NCBI RefSeq assembly: GCF_000010665.1
Contig: NC_012796.1
Location: forward strand, 1,674,001 to 1,738,000
Source: Solidesulfovibrio magneticus RS-1
GTDB lineage: Bacteria > Desulfobacterota > Desulfovibrionia > Desulfovibrionales > Desulfovibrionaceae
DNA length: 64,000 nucleotides
Direction of reading: 5' to 3'
The position numbers and the translations under genes are program-made. The stretch's first letter is position 1. Each line of letters begins with the position of its first letter. Shown piece by piece: positions 61,371-64,000 of the stretch. Below the pieces are notes generated by a model. It did no database searches. It saw only the letters and a program-made list of their open reading frames with translations, and was not told where the DNA came from.

Positions 61371-61597
61371 CGCCTCTTATAACACATAAAGACAGTTGTG
61401 TTGTGGAAATAGACAATTGAATCAATATGTTGTTTGCCATGTGCTTTTGCTTGGGAAATGGCATTGGCATAACGCGACCGGACGGCGGCGGGGTGTGCCT
61501 TGTCGGCTTTGCCCCAGGCCAGGAGACAGGATAATCCCTCGGCGTCGCCGCAAAGAGCCGCGCTCCCGCCGACAACACACGCGGCATGCGACGCAAA

Positions 61598-61629
61598 ACG
61601 CGCCCGCTGTCTTCTGACGGCGGGCGCGT
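61598..61629. terminator. Terminator between convergent abiEii pair and fdhE
   Basis: ACGCGCCCGC (61598-61607) pairs with GCGGGCGCGT (61620-61629). It is followed by CGTTTTC on the plus strand and TTTTGCG on the minus strand, so it may stop transcripts from both sides. Confidence 0.65.
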
Positions 61630-61654
61630 TCGTTTTCAGGCGGGTGAGGCGGGC

Positions 61655-62560
61655 TTACGCTTCGAACTGGTTCCAGGGGGTGGCGCAGATCGGCTCGTAG
61701 CCCCGCTCCCGGGCGGCGGCGTCGAGATAGGCCAGGGCCGGTCCCAGACTGTCGGGATCAAAGGCCAGGTCGCTGTCCACCCGGTTGGTCACCACGAAAT
61801 AGCGGCGGCAGGTGTGGCAGGCATGGATGCGCTCGCGCTGCCGGCCCTCGGGCACGAAGAGTTCCAGCTTCTCATGATCGCCTTCGCCGCAGCTCGGGCA
61901 GACCAGGCGGGGGAAGCGCCACAGATGGCCGCACAGCAAACAGTGCAGCAGCAGCCGCCCGGCCTTGGCGATGAGAAATTCCGTGGGTTCGGACTGCTCC
62001 TTGAGCAGGCCCAGGTCCGGGCCGGAGCCGCACACCGGGCAGTGGTTCTTGCGCCACAGCGCGTCGTCGGCCAGGGCAGCGATGCGCGCCGCCTCGGCCC
62101 GCAGCACCGTGGCGACGATTTCCTGGGTCAGAAACAGCAGCGTCTCCGGACGCAGGCCCAGTTCCATGCCGAGCGTCAGGAAATCCTCGGCCGCGTCGGT
62201 GAAAAAGGCGGCGACCAGGGCCCCGGCCAGGCGCGGCCCCTGGGCCAGCAACTGGCCAAGGGCGGCGGTTTCCCGGGACAGGGCCGGAAAGATATTGCCC
62301 ATGGCCGGCAGCAGCTTTTCGGCGGCGGCCAGGAATCCCGGCACGAGCACGGCCGGATCGACATTGGCCAGAAGCGTTTCCCCGGCGGCAAGGCGCTCGG
62401 GGTCGTAGGCCACCTCGAAAAGCCCCTGGGGCAGTCCGGCGGCTATTTCACGGCGCACCCGGGCCAGGGCGACGAACGGTTCGGCCAGGGCCTGGGCCTC
62501 GGCCGCCGGCGGCATGTCGGGCACATCGAGCTGGGGGGCGTGGGGAATGCGCATGCGCAT
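61655..62560 (-). CDS. fdhE: Formate dehydrogenase accessory protein FdhE
   Basis: 301 residues from the ATG at 62560, with GAGG 9 bases upstream. It has the FdhE rubredoxin-like metal sites: NHCPVCGSGPDLG, HCLLCGHLWRFPRLVCPSCGEGD and HACHTCRRYF, four CxxC pairs in the last 130 residues. FdhE is needed for active formate dehydrogenase, probably in handling the metal or cofactor. It lies downstream of fdhB on the same strand. Confidence 0.93.
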   Translation of the reverse strand: MRMRIPHAPQLDVPDMPPAAEAQALAEPFVALARVRREIAAGLPQGLFEVAYDPERLAAGETLLANVDPAVLVPGFLAAAEKLLPAMGNIFPALSRETAALGQLLAQGPRLAGALVAAFFTDAAEDFLTLGMELGLRPETLLFLTQEIVATVLRAEAARIAALADDALWRKNHCPVCGSGPDLGLLKEQSEPTEFLIAKAGRLLLHCLLCGHLWRFPRLVCPSCGEGDHEKLELFVPEGRQRERIHACHTCRRYFVVTNRVDSDLAFDPDSLGPALAYLDAAARERGYEPICATPWNQFEA

Positions 62561-62691
62561 GAAGGCAACCTCGGGAAAAAGTGACAAGTGCTTGAGGGTA
62601 GGCGAAAGCGCTCGCCCTCAAAAGGCGGAACGGCCCGGACGCCACTGGCAGATGGCGGACGGGCCGGTCCGCGGGAACACGAACGGCGGCG

Positions 62692-63420
62692 TTATCCGCG
62701 AAGGCGCGAGGCGGGACGGGCCATCATGGCCAGGAAGGCCTGCCTGGTCATGGGGTTCATCTGCTCCCGGCGTTCGGCGAATTCATGGTACAACTTGCGC
62801 GGTTCGGTGATGAGGTAGATCACCGCGAGGTAGTCTTCATCGAGAAGGGTCGCCTCGGGGTGGGTCTTTTTCACTTTCTCCAGGGTTCTGCGGGCCAGGG
62901 CCAGCATGTCGGCCCGTTCGCCGATGCTCATGGAGCCGGTGCAGCAGGTCTTGACGCAGGCGGGCTTCATGCCGGCGCGCTGGCGGTCGATGCACCAGTC
63001 GCACTTGCTGAGCAGCCCGGTGGCCTCGTTGCGCACGGGGATGCCGTAGGGGCACACGTCGCGCACTTCCCGGGCCTGATCAATAGTCAGCTGCTTGGTT
63101 TTGTCGGTGTAGAGCACGGCTCCCGTGGCCTCGTCCTGGACAACGGCCCCGGGCACGTAGGCGTCGGCGGCGTCCTTGCAGGGCGGCTGCAGACAATGGC
63201 GGCACTGGTCCGGGAAAAACAGCCATTTGATCTTGCCGTCGATCTTGTGTTCGTTAAACCGCACGATCTTATAGTTGTAGGGCGTAAAATCGGGCGGGTT
63301 CTGGTGCGTGCCGCGTTGCAGCGTGGGCACGGCCTGATGCTGGTGCCATTCCTTGCAGGCCACCTGGCAACCCCGGCAGGCCGTGCAACGTGAAGTATCA
63401 ATGAAAAACGCCTTGGGCAT
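62692..63420 (-). CDS. fdhB: Formate dehydrogenase iron-sulfur subunit
   Basis: 242 residues. Four [4Fe-4S] cysteine groups can be traced: SRCTACRGCQVACKEWH, DQCRHCLQPPCKDAADAY, VCPYGIPVR and SKCDWCIDRQRAGMKPACVKTC. The long insert with NPPDFTPYNYKIVRFNEH is typical of periplasmic Desulfovibrio-type FdhB. No membrane helix is present, so it belongs to a soluble FdhAB enzyme, exported with the catalytic subunit by the twin-arginine route. The gene lies 58 bp downstream of fdhA. Confidence 0.94.
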   Translation of the reverse strand: MPKAFFIDTSRCTACRGCQVACKEWHQHQAVPTLQRGTHQNPPDFTPYNYKIVRFNEHKIDGKIKWLFFPDQCRHCLQPPCKDAADAYVPGAVVQDEATGAVLYTDKTKQLTIDQAREVRDVCPYGIPVRNEATGLLSKCDWCIDRQRAGMKPACVKTCCTGSMSIGERADMLALARRTLEKVKKTHPEATLLDEDYLAVIYLITEPRKLYHEFAERREQMNPMTRQAFLAMMARPASRLRG

Positions 63421-63478
63421 GGCGGACTCCCCTTCATAAGTCGCGGCCGGGAGCGCTTACTCCCGGCCGCGATGCGCG

Positions 63479-64000
63479 TTAGCGTTGCAGTTCCGTCACC
63501 TTGTCGGCCTTGCGCAGATTGCACAGGCAGGCCTTGTACTCGGGGATGCGGGTGTTGGGGTCGGCCACGGAAACCGTCAGACGGTTGGTAGCGTCGCCGC
63601 AGCCCGGGGTGGTCCAGCCGAAGCAGAACGGCATCCCGATCAGGTGAAGGGTTTTGCCCTGCACAAAAAGCGGCGTCATGCGCACCGTGACCATGGCCAC
63701 GGCCTCGACCTTGCCCCGCAGGGTCTCAATGATGATGACATCACCATTTTTGACGCCTTTTTCCTTGGCCAGCTCCTGGCTGATCTCCACATAGAGCTGG
63801 GGTTCGGCTTCGAGCAGGGCCGGGGTGTTGCGGGTGTCGCCGCCGCCGCACCAGTGTTCGGTGAGGCTGTAGGTGGTGAGCACGATGGGGAAGCGCGGAT
63901 CGCCGTTTTTGGCTAGGGCGTCGATGTCGCTTTCCGCCACCTTCATGCAGGGGTTGCTCATCTGCTTGGAGAAGGGGTTGACGGTAATGGGCGTTTCCGC
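63479..64000 (-). CDS. fdhA: Formate dehydrogenase catalytic subunit, C-terminal fragment
   Basis: The frame is open to the right edge of the window; 173 residues of the C-terminal molybdopterin dinucleotide-binding domain are seen. Landmarks are FPIVLTTYSLTEHWCGGGDTRNTP, PQLYVEISQELAKEKGVKNGD and LHLIGMPFCFGWTTPGCGDATNRLT. These match FdhA of Desulfovibrio-type enzymes, which oxidise formate or reduce CO2 with tungsten or molybdenum and a selenocysteine or cysteine. The metal ligand lies outside the window. Confidence 0.93.
   Translation of the reverse strand, partial: AETPITVNPFSKQMSNPCMKVAESDIDALAKNGDPRFPIVLTTYSLTEHWCGGGDTRNTPALLEAEPQLYVEISQELAKEKGVKNGDVIIIETLRGKVEAVAMVTVRMTPLFVQGKTLHLIGMPFCFGWTTPGCGDATNRLTVSVADPNTRIPEYKACLCNLRKADKVTELQR

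Overview
The window comes from a high-GC, anaerobic, sulfate-reducer-like deltaproteobacterium, most likely a Desulfovibrio or Solidesulfovibrio relative. This is inferred from the gene content: a periplasmic [NiFe] hydrogenase with its protease, a tungsten/molybdenum formate dehydrogenase with FdhE, an exported CbiK-type cobaltochelatase under a cobalamin riboswitch, a C_GCAxxG_C_C redox protein and an AmmeMemoRadiSam enzyme. No species is named because no search could be run.

Positions 1-15717 look like the right-hand part of an integrated genomic island. It holds a type I restriction-modification operon (hsdM tail, hsdS, a DUF3800 gene, hsdR), several unrecognised small genes, a 996-residue primase/DUF927 ATPase replication protein, an AT-rich stretch with repeated 8-bp motifs, a candidate ~800-nt structured RNA with its own terminator, a DUF6573 gene, an AbrB-like regulator, a short tyrosine recombinase, an excisionase-like gene and a full integrase. 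It abuts the 3' end of tRNA-Pro(UGG) at 15718, the presumed attachment site. The other end lies left of the window.

15718-30140 is mostly core genome: amrS, a secreted Gly/Gln/Pro-rich protein, purM, a radical SAM gene, rpsI/rplM, an HD-domain protein, a CBS protein, guanine deaminase, an ABM-domain membrane protein and a GlpT-type transporter. An IS110-family element (about 19262-20416) appears to have inserted in a dispersed palindromic repeat behind the radical SAM gene. At 30626-31587 an AT-rich islet carries a caspase/CHAT-like putative protease gene split by a -1 frameshift at a six-A run.

31816-36776 holds a PhnD-like lipoprotein, a NarX-type histidine kinase, a NarL-type regulator and a FosX fosfomycin hydrolase, followed by L-serine dehydratase. 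37944-42505 (minus) is a cobalamin-riboswitch operon: exported cobaltochelatase, B12/siderophore-type ABC transporter and a precorrin-2 methyltransferase. Small exported proteins, a DJ-1/PfpI protein and a Cys-rich lipoprotein follow, then comEC. The 580 bp after comEC contain tandem hairpins and three very long near-perfect palindromes. Next come the hydrogenase operon hynB-hynA-hynC (minus), an M15 peptidase, a C_GCAxxG_C_C protein, a MauE-rhodanese in-frame fusion, a LysM protein, motAB, metX-metW, an AbiEii-like nucleotidyltransferase with its partner, and fdhE-fdhB-fdhA, where fdhA runs off the right edge.

The three observations that most deserve follow-up are the multi-helix RNA candidate at about 11100-11900 beside the replication gene, the frameshifted caspase-like gene at 30626-31587, and the polarised, modular gene-end palindromes, one of which seems to have been the IS110 target.
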